Part shown: positions 1 to 11,494 of the stretch, one piece after another
Position numbering within the stretch: position 1 is the stretch's first letter
Layout of the letters: each line of letters starts with the position of its first letter
Assembly: GCA_950022655.1 (NCBI GenBank)
Contig: OX465587.1
Coordinates: 32,677,716-32,741,715 of the forward strand
Origin: Alentia gelatinosa
Lineage: Eukaryota; Annelida; Polychaeta; Phyllodocida; Polynoidae
Length of the DNA: 64,000 bases
Direction of reading: 5' to 3'
Notes under the pieces: generated by a model
Told to the model about the DNA's origin: nothing
What the model saw: only the letters and a program-made list of their open reading frames with translations
Database searches by the model: none
Position numbers and translations under genes: made by a program

Positions 1-12
1 TTAACGCGGCAG

Positions 13-91
13 GTCACTGATGAAGGGAAGGAGTCACAAGAAGATCGACTTGTCCGGGAATCCCGTCCTCCGCCTCTACTACACCAGCAGG
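13..91 (+). CDS. CDIPT: CDIPT exon (third from last)
   Basis: The acceptor AG is at 11-12 and the donor GTGAGT starts at 92. The exon starts in phase 2 and ends in phase 0. It encodes the soluble loop SHKKIDLSGNPVLRLYYTSR typical of CDIPT between membrane segments. Only 12 bp of the upstream intron are in view, so the acceptor cannot be judged well. Confidence 0.85.
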
Positions 92-3000
92 GTGAGTCCC
101 GGCATTTATTATCCACCTAATACAAAGTGCACACAGAAAACACATAGGGAGTTTGTATGGACATACCCGGAGCATACAGATGTATCCACCTAATACAAAG
201 AGTCCATAGAAAACACTTAAGGAGTGTGTATCACAATACCCGGAGCATACAGATATATCCACCTAATACAAAGTGTCCATAGAAAACACATAGGGAGTGT
301 GTATCACCATACCCGGAGCATGCAGATATATCCACCTAATACAAAGTGTCCATAGAAAACACATAGGGAGTTTGTATGGACATACCCGGCGCATACGGAT
401 ATGTTGTATACTCCGGGTGGCGCATACGGAAAAATAGTGCGTACGGAAAAATAGTCCATAACTAAAATGAACTGATATTCACATGCCACTTAACCCCCTT
501 ATACGGAGTCTTTAAGCCTGTATTCCACCAAACAACCGCTCAACAGACGTTCCAGCCGACCTCTCAGCCGACGTCGGTTGAAACGTCTGGAAAAATGGCC
601 TACAAAATGCGTCGCTGCTCCACCGAAACCCCCAACAGACGTTCATTATGGCGCCATACGAGCGTCTGGTGGATTCAAAATTCCCACAGAACCTAGCCGA
701 CGCCCCTGCCGTGGCGCCAACTGGTGGATGTTGGCCGCGTTTTACGTAGTAATCAAGTTCTCCGATAGGCGGCACGGCGTGCGGCGATACACTGCGACGC
801 TCCGAACCCGGGAAAGCCGCGTATCGAGCGGAGCAGTGTATCGCCGTGTCGGGAAATGTACGGGAGCGCCGATAGCTCGTCAAATAACTGCGGAAATACA
901 CATTAAATCGAACAATGAAGGTAAATAAAGATAAGGATTGATGTTATGAGTATGTATGGCACGCTATGGTGCTAGAATTTTGCCGAAGGTTCGGAGTTTT
1001 CGATGCCCGTTCGCGGATTTGGGTATCGCCGGTATCGCTCACACTATGTTGGCGGCGTTCCCTCGCCGCATCTCCTGGCAGAGCCCGCGGGCGGGTGTTG
1101 TTCCTCTTCAAATACATGGGCCAGATGCCCAATTCCAGCCGATAAAATTCTAGTCAATCAGTTTTTCGGCAGATGGGCAAATTCTTTCTCTCAGAGAGTT
1201 ATTAGAGTATTGGTTGGGATATCTCCTGAAAAAATCGGGTTGGTGGAAGCGCATTTCAACTGGCTCTCCTGCCAGACGCTCAGCAACCGTGAGGCGACGT
1301 TCCAACAACCCCAATATCCTCCAACAGACATCAATTTTAACTGCTGAAATGTCTGGTGTGTGCTTCCACCAACCCGACAGATGATTTAAAATTGAGCAGA
1401 TATGCCAACAACCCCAGCAACCGCCATACGGGCGCTGTACAACGTTTTTGTCTTGTTGGTGGAATACGCCCTTTATACTTAACTTATGCATCGCTACTCA
1501 GTAGAATGAGCATTTCCATATTCATCTGAATAGAATGTAGCCTGAAAGCCTGGCCTGTGTGTTCAAAGGTGAGTAATAAATACAACATTACAATGATTTT
1601 GATCCATGTGACCTTATTCTCCTTCTAGTTGATACTGCGCATTCCTCCTCGCTATCACTCGGAGTTTTACTACATGTCAACTACGCGGCGAATATGGCCA
1701 CTCAAAATCATGTAAAATTTTGTATGTACCCACCGTGTAAAATGTATGATATCTGGATTTCTGTAATCGCAACTTTTGCATGAAAAAATAATCTGAAACC
1801 TCCAATCATGTTACAAGCAAAGATACCCCTGTATTTGATGGAAAACCAGCACAAACTGGCACAAAGTCAATTCGCCGATTCGGCTGGTGACTTCCGGTTC
1901 AAAATACCCTCCAAATTATGCAAATTCGCCTGACAATAGATCGATCCGCCATCTTGCTGGTGATTACAAAGCGCTGTCAGAGTTTGAAATTTCAAAAAAC
2001 TATAATAATCGACCTTCTCAGTTGCATTCTGTACATGTAATAGTTGAAATAGGATTATTTACATGATTCAGACATAATTTAAACGTGCCAACTCGAAGAA
2101 AATCGGTTGTTTCGACGATTTGTTGACATCGCGTTTAGAATCTAAACTGAAGCAATCACATATTTTTTTAATCTGAAACTGCAAGACAATTCTGATATTG
2201 TCAAAAGAAAGGCCTAGGGGATACTTTCAAGGGCATTACACACCAAATAGTATCAGAAATCCAGGTCCGAAACCATTCTCGGGAGCGGAACGTTCAACCC
2301 AAAACGAGGCAAAGGGTTAAACCAATTTTTGGAACCCTAGCTTTCTGTTATTATCGCTCGATCGACGAAACGTAAATCGATGTTTGAACTTTCTGCAAAT
2401 TAATAATATGCATAATCAAAGGTAGTTTGATGTGTTTCTAGCAAGATATATCAATAAACTCTGTGGGATAGAAGTTTGAATGTCTGGATCTGCACATTTA
2501 TGTACTTTTGAGCAAGTTTTTATTTTGACATTTGTAGCAGCCTGTCATTGCAATTTCGGCAGATTGCTGGAAAAAAGACCAAATAAAACAATCATTGCAA
2601 AACAAATTGATACCAAATAAAACCACCAAACACCTTCCCCTACTCTTCATCTCCATTCCATTTTTTGTTTGATGTCTCTATGTTGGATATTTACTGAGAT
2701 ATTACCAGAGACAAACAGTGAATTTAACATTGGTTTCAATGGGGTGAAAAGTTGTTAAACCCTTCGTGCATACGAGAGTGCACTGCACCGCTTTCGGGGA
2801 AATAAACTGCAAAGTGAGAAAACCGAGCGACGCAGTGTCCGTTTTTGAGGCTGGACGTACCCGTTACTACGTTGCGTGACGTCGGCGCCGCTCCCGAGAA
2901 TCCATAGGTTTAGCATTACATAGTTGCTTCAACAAAATGGCGGCCGCCATATCTCGTAGCGCCACCTACTTCCAGGCTGGATCGGAGAATGTTAGAGATT

Positions 3001-4722
3001 CTGATTGGGTGAGAAGTGAGAACATTGCGCAGATGGCTGAGCGGAGAAGGAGCTGACTTGTCGTTATTTGCGTTTCAGAAATTCCTCTTCTTCATGTGCG
3101 CGGGCAACGAGCTCTTCTACTCCATGCTGTACTTGATGTACTTCACCTCAGGACCGATACGTGAGTAAATACTGTGGCCTCCAGCCTTACCTCTGATGAA
3201 ACAGGGGGGTGGGGAGTTAGCTCAGTGGTTAAGGCACTGGACTTGTAACCCCAAGGTTGTAGGACTTTGTGGGGCTGATTCCCACTGCAGCCACTCTTCT
3301 CCTTCACCCCCAGCAGTGGTAGATTTACTGCTATATCAAAGGCCATTCAATCTCATACCATGTCTATGTGGTGTAGGGAGTAAAAGAACTCTCACGTTTT
3401 TATCAGTGCCTGTCCTGGGAGTGGGACTATGAAAGTTAATCTGTGTGTTCAGTTTCCCCGTAGCATTTGTGAAGGCAATCATATCTATCGTTCACCTATG
3501 TTGTTGAATAACTCTGTGATAATACTATTTTGTTTCTTGGTTTTGATCAGTGTTTGCTGTGATGGAGAGACTGTGGAAGTTGATCTGCATGCTGAGTTTC
3601 CTCTTAGCATTCATCAAGTCTATCTTTTCTACCATTAAAATTGAATTGAATGAAATGATTAAATTATCCCATCGTAATACTATTTTATTTCTTGTTTTTT
3701 ATCAGTACCTGTTGTGGTGGTGGGACAGTGGAAGTTCATCTGCATGCTCAGTTTCCCTGTAGCATTCATCAAGTTGATCATCTATCATTTGTCAGTGCAA
3801 TTAAATTGTCCCATAATAATAATGTTATGTTTCTTCTATTTCATCAGTGTCCTGGAAGTAGGAATATGGAAGTTCATCTGCATGCTCTATTTCTCCGTAG
3901 CAATTATCAAATTGACCATATCTATCATTTGCCGGTGTGATTAAATAGTCCAATAATAACAATATTTTGTTTCTTGTTTTGATCAGTGCCTGTCATAGGA
4001 GTGGGACTATGGAAGTTCATCTGCGGGTTCAGTTTCCCAGTTGCATTTGTGAAGCTGATCATATCTATAATTTCCCGTTGCAATCAATAGTCCCATAATA
4101 ATATTTTGTTTCTTCCATTTCATCAGTGTGTGTCCTGGGAGTGGGACTGGGAATATGGAAGTTCATTTGCATGCTCAGGTTCTCCGTGGCAATAGTCAAA
4201 TTGACCATATCTATCATTTACCAGTGTGATTAAATAGCACCATAATCACAATATTTTGTTTCTTGTTTTTATCAGTGCCTGTCCTGGGAGTGGGAATATG
4301 GAAGTTTTTCTGAGGGTTCAGTTTCCCCGTAGCATTTGTGAAGTCAATCAGATCTACCGTTTATCTATGTGGTTGAATAACACTGTGATGATAATATTTT
4401 GTTTCTTGTTTTTTTATCAGTACCTGTCCTGGGAGTGGGACTGTGGAAGCTCATTTGCGTATTCAGTTTCTCTGTAGCAATGATAAAATTCACTATATCT
4501 ACCATTTGCTGGTGCTGTTAAATAGTCCCATAATAATAATATTTTGTTTCTTGTATTTTATCAGTGCCTGTCCTGGGAGTTGGACTATGGAAGTTCATGT
4601 GCGTGCTCAGTTTCCCCGTAGCACTTGTCAAGTCGATCATATCCGTCATTCACCTGTGTGCAGCCGCTGAGGACATCGTTCGCATTGACCTTGAGGATAG
4701 AAATCAGGTCAAGGCCGACTAA
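13..4722 (+). CDS. CDIPT: Phosphatidylinositol synthase (CDIPT), last three exons, 5' part outside window
   Basis: CDIPT joins CDP-diacylglycerol to myo-inositol to make phosphatidylinositol in the ER membrane. Three exons are seen, 13-91, 3079-3160 and 4565-4722, with consistent phases (2-0, 0-1, 1-stop) and GT/AG borders. They encode about 106 residues. The first holds a SHKKIDLSGNPVLRLYYTSR stretch, the second FFMCAGNELFYSMLYLMYF, and the third a WKFMCVLSFPVALVKSIISV membrane segment followed by a charged tail ending in KAD. Order and spacing match the C-terminal part of animal CDIPT; the catalytic CDP-alcohol phosphotransferase motif lies upstream of the window. The first intron (92-3078) carries satellite and inverted-repeat elements. 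The second (3161-4564) carries a SINE and eight extra copies of the last exon. Family assignment rests on recognised sequence, not on a search. Confidence 0.9.
98..490. repeat. 73-bp tandem repeat, four units, derived from a hairpin-element linker
   Basis: Units beginning ATCCACCTAATAC start at 111, 184, 257 and 330, exactly 73 bp apart, followed by a diverged tail with GGCGCATACGG motifs. A single unit with the same flanks forms the linker of the hairpin element at 39486-39670, so the array looks like a local amplification of that linker in the CDIPT intron. Confidence 0.85.
514..1475. mobile_element. Non-autonomous TIR element, TATTCCACCAA family
   Basis: The left end AAGCCTGTATTCCACCAA is inverted at the right end (TTGGTGGAATACGCC near 1457-1470). 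Further inward- and outward-facing TTCCACCAAC copies lie inside. A second copy of the whole element is at 46553-47532. The ORFs inside are not protein-like and are not conserved as frames between the two copies. The superfamily is not recognised. Confidence 0.75.
1565..1725. mobile_element. Hairpin element, GGTGAGTAATAAATACAA type
   Basis: The junction AGGTGAGTAATAAATACAAC is followed by an imperfect hairpin whose arms read CATGATTTTGATC and its complement, with a tip around CTCGCTATCACTCGG. The same element is at 45264-45425. Only the hairpin half is evident. Confidence 0.6.
2273..2900. mobile_element. Putative 630-bp TIR element
   Basis: ATTCTCGGGAGCGG near 2275 is inverted as CCGCTCCCGAGAAT near 2887, and AAAGGGTTAAACC (2308) is inverted as GTTAAACCCTT (2754). 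No coding sequence is seen. No other copy was found in the window, so the call rests on the nested inverted repeats only. Confidence 0.5.
3079..3160 (+). CDS. CDIPT: CDIPT exon (second from last)
   Basis: The acceptor is TTTCAG at 3073-3078 and the donor GTGAGT starts at 3161. Phase runs 0 to 1. It encodes the hydrophobic segment KFLFFMCAGNELFYSMLYLM, then YFTSGPI, a membrane span with the conserved CAGNELFY core of the family. Confidence 0.9.
3207..3396 (+). mobile_element. tRNA-derived SINE
   Basis: A tRNA-like head GGGGAGTTAGCTCAGTGGTT holds an A-box-like AGCTCAGTGG and a B-box-like segment near 3280. A body follows, with CCTTCACCCCCAGCAGTGG. A second copy lies inverted at 61826-61991. 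The element ends just before the first CDIPT exon copy. Confidence 0.75.
3407..4564 (+). pseudogene. Eight tandem extra copies of the CDIPT terminal exon
   Basis: Exon-like copies start right after an ATCAG acceptor at 3407, 3551, 3706, 3848, 3987, 4127, 4276 and 4421, with the real exon at 4565. Spacing is 139-155 bp, and each copy brings a T-rich tract of its intron. Read in the phase used by the real exon, copies 3551, 3706, 3987, 4127 and 4421 stay open through the membrane segment (for example WKFICGFSFPVAFVKLIISI in copy 3987). Copies 3987, 4127 and 4421 then meet a stop after 32-34 codons. Copies 3407 and 4276 have early stops, and copy 3848 has a 4-base deletion that changes phase. 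None carries the charged tail of the real exon. They may be relics, or optional alternative ends. Confidence 0.85.
4565..4722 (+). CDS. CDIPT: CDIPT terminal coding exon
   Basis: The acceptor TATTTTATCAG ends at 4564. The leading TG completes a Leu codon with the C left by the previous exon. It encodes LPVLGVGLWKFMCVLSFPVA, a last membrane span, and a hydrophilic C-terminus ending at TAA 4720-4722. This is the ninth and only complete member of the tandem exon series that starts at 3407. Confidence 0.9.
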
Positions 4723-5501
4723 TCTACACATGCGCAGACCATGTTACAGATACAGTACGGCATGCAGTGCAGTCCAATGTGTTCTTTAGGTATATTTATA
4801 AAGCGTACTACTTGTTGCCGGTGCTTTCTATGCAATGCGCAAGCATTTCTTCATCGTTTTCTGTGTTCGCAACATGAAGTGGCTGGTAATGATGGTATCG
4901 ATGTATGTAAATCGACTATAGTGTACCAAGATATTTCTTAGCAGAACTTGCCATGAAAGTAATGCAAGATGATGTCCAGCAGTCTGCCTCAAAGAACCCA
5001 CATGGTTAAAATCTGGAATGGCTTTGAGTTACAGGGATGTCAGAGTTCAGGAAATTCCCTGAAATCCTATAATTCACAGAAATATTGTCCTCAGTATTTA
5101 ATAGACTCAATAGAACCCTTGTCTGTCAACCCATATCATTTCTAAATGTGTGCATTATTACTTACATGATCTATAGGGTTTTCCCTGACAAGCTGCCCAT
5201 AGATAATGCATGGATAAAAATCCCAGAAACTATTGGGTTGTTACCAGACAAACCACTTTGAATGCATAGTTAACACCAGAAACCAGCTTCATACTACACT
5301 CTCCCATGCAGATATTTGGTATAACATCAAGAGATATAGCTCTGGTTGGAGAGTCAATACACTGTAATACCAGTCTTACTTACTTGGGGACATTGTATTT
5401 TTAGTTCTCAGTAAACTTGTTCATTGTGGTGATGTGGGCGGGGGGGTCGTTACTGCAAATGACTTCAGGGATTTTCTTCAAGGGCTGCTGACATCCCTGT
5501 A
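4723..5501 (+). other. CDIPT 3' UTR and downstream, no further gene seen
   Basis: Sequence after the CDIPT stop holds no splice-consistent coding stretch. It probably contains the 3' UTR, but a polyadenylation site could not be chosen. No repeat family seen elsewhere in the window was recognised here. Confidence 0.5.
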
Positions 5502-5876
5502 AGGGGCCCCTCCCACCTACTACGATTAACTCTACGATTAACCCTTTGGCCGCGGCCGCGACAAACTAAAAAAATCGTGGAGGTGTCGCTGACGAACTCC
5601 TCAATTAGTCAGGTTTTGTCGCCGACGAACTAGCTCCGCGCCGATGCACTACAACAAAAAAACGTTAATCGTAGAGGCTCTACGATATTCAAACTTTTAT
5701 TGTATTTGAATTTCGTAGAGCGTCGTAGTGCGTCGGAAGGTTAATCGCAGAGCGCAGCGGTTTGTTGCCACAACTAGTCTGCTTTCCATAGTTTGTCGCT
5801 GACAGCAGCGCTTGTCGCCGACCGCTGCTTTCGCAGACTTAATCGTATTGCGTCGTAGTAGGTGGGAGGGCCCCCT
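5502..5876. mobile_element. TIR element, CCACCTACTACGA family
   Basis: The left end AGGGGCCCCTCCCACCTACT continues into ACGA, and the right end is its inverted copy (TCGTAGTAGGTGGGAGGG, then CCCCCT). Inside are several TTAATCGTAGAG and GTCGCTGACG motifs in both orientations. A relative with ends CGTCCACCTACTACGA is at 47532-47815. No coding capacity. Confidence 0.75.
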
Positions 5877-7540
5877 AAGTATTACATCAGGCAATCTGCA
5901 GTCATGTCTCAAGACATTCCTTCTCACTTCACAGTAATCGTTGGAAAAATATTCATCATGGTGCCTCAGGATCATAAGGTAAAATTCAAAACACATGCCC
6001 ATGGGCAGTTCATGGACAAATATTGCATTATGCAGATTTTTATATTTTTCAAAAAAAAATGTTTCTTGATGAAAGAGGAAGACATTCTTGAAAATTGTTC
6101 GAAAACACCCGCGGTACCAAAGAAACAAACAGTCAGGGAGAAGTATACATACCATTTAATTAAATAAGTGTTCACTTCATACAATGTAATTCGAACAAAG
6201 ATGACGGTAAATCTGTAAAGTCTAACAAGTGTAGAAATGATAATGTAAAGTATCATAGAGACCGGTGTTTTCATGATATTCTTGTATATGTGTCAGCATC
6301 TTGGTCTACTTTACGTCTGCACATGCCATGGCGCCTTAGATAAATTATGATTAATGAGACGTGGCAATAACACCTCTATGGCAAGACGAAAAAACAAATA
6401 ATTATAAACAAATAAATTATGATGGCTTGGGGACCGGGTACAGAACATGTTAACTCAGATCAAAATGAGATTTATTTATTAGTCAGGATTCACATCACGG
6501 CTCGAACAAACATTGCAAGCTTTTTAGTGTTTTTTAGGTGGGTAATTTTTTTTTTTTTGTCTTTCTTAGGTGGGGCAGTGAGTACTGAGGCAGTGTACAT
6601 TGTTTCATATGTCAAGAGCCACCACTAATATTCTATAAAGATTACTCGTAGAGTATTATTCATGTTTTGATATTTTGATGCTATTGGGCGTATAGATTGA
6701 TGTTAATCTTTTTTCTGCTTTGCGAACTGGCCTGTAAATTTATGTGCAAAATTGCTATACATGAAAGTCACAGCAAGGAAATGTCCTCGACTTGTCCAAC
6801 AAATTGAGAACATTTATGTAATTAAGTTAGATTTCTTTAATAAAGTAGATACAAATATTCTTTTGCTACCTAGTGAAAGGGATATTCGTTTGTCAAATAT
6901 AATACATGTATTTGTATTCTATGTGCATGTATTTGTACTACGATACAAATACCAGTTGTGAATTTTATCTTTTTGATTATTTATGATTTCATATATTTAC
7001 ACCCTAATGTGTTGCTTGTACGGTGCACCAGTTTATGGATAAATCACAGGGTATTCGTGTAGGACCCTCAGTCTTCTTTTACAAGTTCATCATGTTCTGT
7101 TATCATTTAGATTCCGAAGTCTTGACACTGATCAAACCTTTGTTGTGATTAAGAGAAGTGGTAAAACACAAAAAAAAGACAGACACAGACAGTTTCTTAT
7201 TAAAGACTGTTGTATTTGCAATTAAGATGACTTGGTTACAGGCACAGAGTATTAACGGTATATCAATGTGATTATTTGTTATTATACAAAAATTACCACG
7301 AATGATTGTTCCATTACGACTGAAGAGGATTGTATTAAAAAAATATTTCTATAACAATTTCCTGTTTAGTCTGGGTGTGGCTACACTACTGACCAAGGGT
7401 GAAACTGGGTTTCCATTGGCTGACTTTTACCACTTAGAATGTGTTGGTAACCACTGACCCATTTTATGGCAGATTCGAGAAGATATCAGTCATATCAGTA
7501 AATGTCATTGATACTACCTATCAGATGGGCAACGATAAAG
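5877..7540. other. Intergenic, nothing recognised
   Basis: AT-rich sequence with short ORFs on both strands that resemble no known family. There is a poly-T run near 6547-6558. No tRNA, SINE or paired inverted repeat was recognised. Confidence 0.5.
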
Positions 7541-7765
7541 CTCGGTGGCTAAGTGGTTGGGGTGTCCACCGCCAGCATGGGAGTTTGTGGGTTCAAACAC
7601 CAGTCGCATCATACCAAAGACTTACACAAAAATGGTACCCACTGCCCATTCGGCTTAACACCCGCCATTAGAATGAGGAGTAGGGGTCTGGGGCCCGAGT
7701 GGAAGAACGGCTGTATCGCCGAATCCGGTGATTGTGCAACTCAATATTCCCTTAAAAATTGCTAA

Positions 7766-7797
<32 letters not shown>

Positions 7798-7800
7798 GGG
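7541..7800 (+). mobile_element. tRNA-derived SINE with poly-A then poly-G tail
   Basis: The head GCTCGGTGGCTAAGTGGTTG (A-box-like) and GGGTTCAAACACC (B-box) are tRNA-like. A body of about 150 bp follows, then about 24 A and about 11 G at 7764-7800. An inverted, tail-less relative is at 41892-42107, with the same TACCCACTGCCCATTCGGCT body. Confidence 0.85.
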
Positions 7801-8686
7801 ATCTGATGAAAGATTTATGCTACTGATAAAATGAATCCAGTTGATTTTGAGGATTTAGATCATGCCTCCAAAAATCTTTTACTGATCAAGTAATTTGTGA
7901 TTGGTAACTGGCCACTTATTGTCACCATCACCGATAAACTGTACCTATGTTTTTGGGGCCCACCACCGACCAATACTGTACAGAAATTGTCAAGGTTTTT
8001 ATCGGCCAATGGAAACCTCACATTAGGTAGACATGCAATGCATCATCTCACAGCTGTCAATATGTTACCTCGTTTCGACAGTAAATCTCCATTTCTACAC
8101 AACTTGTACTCATACACGTTGTGGTAATGCAAAATGTATACAACATCGCTCCTTCTACCTGTCACAGAGAGATTCACAAATAGAGCACTGGTGACTGGTT
8201 TATCAGTGTGGTACTAGTTATATTTTAGTTTTTTATCATCATCATCTTTATGGCAAGGTCTCACCTGTATAGTGAGTTTTTCAGCTAGATGTGAAGTTAG
8301 ATGTGAAGTTAATACATCAAGATGTCCTTGTTTTAATTGTGTGGTACTGTTTGACTAGCACATTCATAGATTGATTCTAGAAAGAAATTGTTGACTCTTT
8401 GGTCTGTGTCCCCATTCACCATCGAGTTTGGAGTGCACAGGTATATGAAATATTTTGCCTAGTGAATATTCCGAAGATTTAACAGACAAACACGAATATG
8501 CTTCTGATTTTATCTTAGCCTGAACAAGTTTATCTGTTAATCACCCATTGAGTATGAGTTACCATACTTGCAAGCCTGTTGGGTATGAGTTCCTAACGTT
8601 GAGACACTGAACATTTATACCAGTCTAAGATAACGTTTGAGAACCAACAAACTCTCTGTGTAGGACAACCTGACCATGGCCGTAAT
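7801..8686. other. Intergenic, nothing recognised
   Basis: No coding stretch with family resemblance and no paired inverted repeats were seen. A short repeat AGATGTGAAGTTA occurs twice near 8287-8310. Confidence 0.4.
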
Positions 8687-9020
8687 TATATAGAACGTCC
8701 TGACTATGCTGTACAAGTCACAGAACGAGATGGTTATTTACGGTTTGTATGGAACGAGGCATTTATGCCGAGTTCCGTACAAACCGTAAATTATCATCGA
8801 GTTCTGTGACTTGTACAAGCATGGTTGGACGTTATATATTTACTATATACCCAAAATTTAAAAAAAGTCATTAATTTAATTTTAAACAACCGATATGTTA
8901 ATAAACGTGTTTGGCAAGGTCGTCCGTATTTTAGTGTACGGACCAGTGGTCCGTACAGTATTTTTACATTACATGTCAAAACGGTACATATTTACAGTAA
9001 ATACGGCATGGGTATATAGT
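8687..9020 (+). mobile_element. Hairpin element, TATATACCC family
   Basis: A hairpin of about 115 bp (arms GCTGTACAAGTCACAGAACG and complement) is followed by a module bounded by TTTACTATATACCC and GGGTATATAGTAAA. The centre of that module is the palindrome ACGGACCAGTGGTCCGT. Other full copies are at 40650-40999, 49718-50065 and 61236-61580; partial copies are at 56205-56290 and 59445-59520. Confidence 0.85.
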
Positions 9021-11494
9021 AAATGATATAAAACAAGATTTGGTTTGACATTAGTTACGGAATTAGACCGTTAGGCTAAGTATCCATGAATGACATCAAC
9101 CTCATCAAGTCTTGTATGATGTACGACCATGGTATGCTGTCTTTTATTTATTATATACCCGAAATCCATAATTTTTTTCAGATGTTTTCAAACGTTCAGC
9201 TTACTTAAGCGGTGGCAGACAAGACATAACCTCGTTCAGAATATACCGAAATCCATAATATGTTACTGTAAATTGGGAGACAATGTGTTTCGACTTGAAC
9301 CTCAATGTGTTCCTTATAACAGTGTACAGCACAGGGTGTTGAACAGGATATATACGGTAAAGGGAGCAGCAGTAGGTAATATTAAAGATATGTGCACGGG
9401 TATGTTATAATAGTTGGTTTGATAGCGAGGCACTGGTTGACCAATACATAATGTCTTGATTTAATCTGAAACCAACGCTGTATTTTGTGTTAGAATCTAC
9501 ATCGTGTTAGGGATGTACCTTGAGGTATTGTATTTAGATCAGGTCACAGGTTGACCAACAATATGAGGAATGTGACAGAATTTAACACCAAATTGTCTGA
9601 CCATCTGTGCAGAGAACCGAGGTATGAAAACAACCACATCAGGGACTCTTTCTAGCCTCAGAAGTGTATTGCACCTTGTCTTATTAGTGCCGATTCCATT
9701 GTCTCGATTTCTTTTGCCTGGCAGGGTTGGGCTGTGTCTTGATGCTGCATCTTGCTGCAACGTACTAAATCTTGTAAGATCATTACACCTGAGTGTGGCG
9801 CACCTATTATCACTCACTGGAGGCTCTTCCATTGAAGCGATCCAGCCGGGCCGGCTTACATACTTCATCCTGACCTAGCGAGTCAACACTTTGGCTTAGA
9901 ATACATGTCCTGGTGGAATCAGCACTTTAAAATGCTAGCCTCAGATCAATTTTAGTACATACGTGTTATCTCTGTTTTTTTTGCTTGAGTGGTTTTACAG
10001 CTTGAGTAATGCTCTAGATTCCAAATTGAAGGTGAGGATAGATTTGAAAACCGTTTTCTGATATTTTGATGAGAAGAAAATGAAGTGAAATATTCCTACT
10101 TTGTCAATGGAGACTTATTATATGGAGGCTCCAAGCATTCTCTCCAGGTTCTTGGTAGAAGTTATCGCCATCTGGTGTGAAAGTGGCAAACTCTTGTGGA
10201 AATCCCCGTATGTGGCACAGAGCCTACCCTGATTCCACAGCCATCTGCTAGGGGGAATCACCGAGTGTACCAGTGCGACCTGTCAGATAACGCCACCAGT
10301 CGAGGCGAACAACCCTTGTCTGCACTGATCGATGATATAGGGGTTGGTCGGGTTAAATCACACACGGTATCTGTGGTGTGCACCTCAAACGAAGTACTTT
10401 TGTTCTATGTATACTCTAAAAGCAGACATACTTAATATGAAATATTCGTAGCCAACAAATTAATAAAGAAACCGGGGGTTACGTTCATTATATTTGGGGA
10501 AAAAAATACACAGGAAAGGAAATAGGAAATGGAAAATTGGCTTCAATGTTATGACATAACACACTCTCCAAGCAGTACGGAAGATTTGGTAGGAGAGTAA
10601 CAAACAGGTCCTGCTACTGGGCCAAGGCGGCCGTGGATTTAACCCAACCAGAGCTAACGTAGTGTAGCTAGTGGCCAGTGTAGGCGATATTGTATTCATT
10701 GACAATTCAGAGACAAACCACATGACGGCACCACATGCCCGGTGTCGGAGGCCAATGGCAGCCTCCATGAAGGGTAGGCTATGTACCGTATAAAAACCTC
10801 TTTCTTCTGACTGCATGTTCACTCCACCAGAAACTTGTCTACATTCCTGCCATGCACATATTCTTCAAGCTGGACCAACCTATAGCACAGAAATTGTAGC
10901 TTTCCACCTTTTCTTCTATTAAAATCCACTTTTTCTATTTTCAACAAATCAAGTGTCTTTCCCTGTAAAACCGGTATGATTAATTGAGCGTCATTCACCC
11001 CAACAAAACAGTGGTTTGAACCTCTTCACGAACCCTCTGCCCCATGCTGTGGCTGATACTAATATAAAATGTTAATCAAAGGTGTGATATATTTATTTGG
11101 ACTAATATTTAATCAGGTAATAAAATCATGTAACCAAGATGGTGTGAGATTATCTATGTCACATTATTTATCATGTTTGATTAGATTTGTTGATTTTTCT
11201 ACTTAATGAAGAAGGATAAAAACACTTAGATAAGTTATTTTGAAGTACGGTTCCGCTTATGATGTGAATGCTTCTCTGTTGCTTTTCTCCTTTGCCAGAT
11301 TTAATTAAAACAGATCTTGCCCTCCTATGATGTCAGTGGGTGGTGCTAACCCATTATGAAGGGTCAATTTAATGGCTGGAAATTGAGAATATTACAGTGT
11401 TTGTGGCAACATTTCTGATGTAATTCTACCACCTTCCCCTTAGACATGCATCAAATAAGGGCGTTTTCCACCAGGCAGGCTGATTTGCACTGCA
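9021..11494. other. Intergenic, nothing firmly recognised
   Basis: Starts with a short stretch near 9146 that recalls the TATATACCC module. Overlapping ORFs near 9539-9878 on both strands show no recognisable domain, and the same holds for an ORF near 10460-10822. No RNA gene was seen. Confidence 0.4.

Noticed and set aside
111..402. CRISPR-like spacing of repeats
   Set aside because: Direct tandem repeats without unique spacers in an animal intron.
512..928. Overlapping ORFs on both strands near the first TIR element
   Set aside because: They lie inside a non-coding repeat whose second copy (46553-47532) does not keep either frame.
3207..3290. Possible tRNA gene
   Set aside because: The tRNA-like head cannot form a full cloverleaf, and the body is shared with an inverted SINE copy at 61826-61991.
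7541..7625. Possible tRNA gene
   Set aside because: A- and B-box-like parts are present, but it is the head of a SINE with a poly-A tail and a relative at 41892-42107.
9539..9878. Overlapping ORFs on both strands
   Set aside because: No family resemblance could be seen. Kept as unannotated intergenic DNA.
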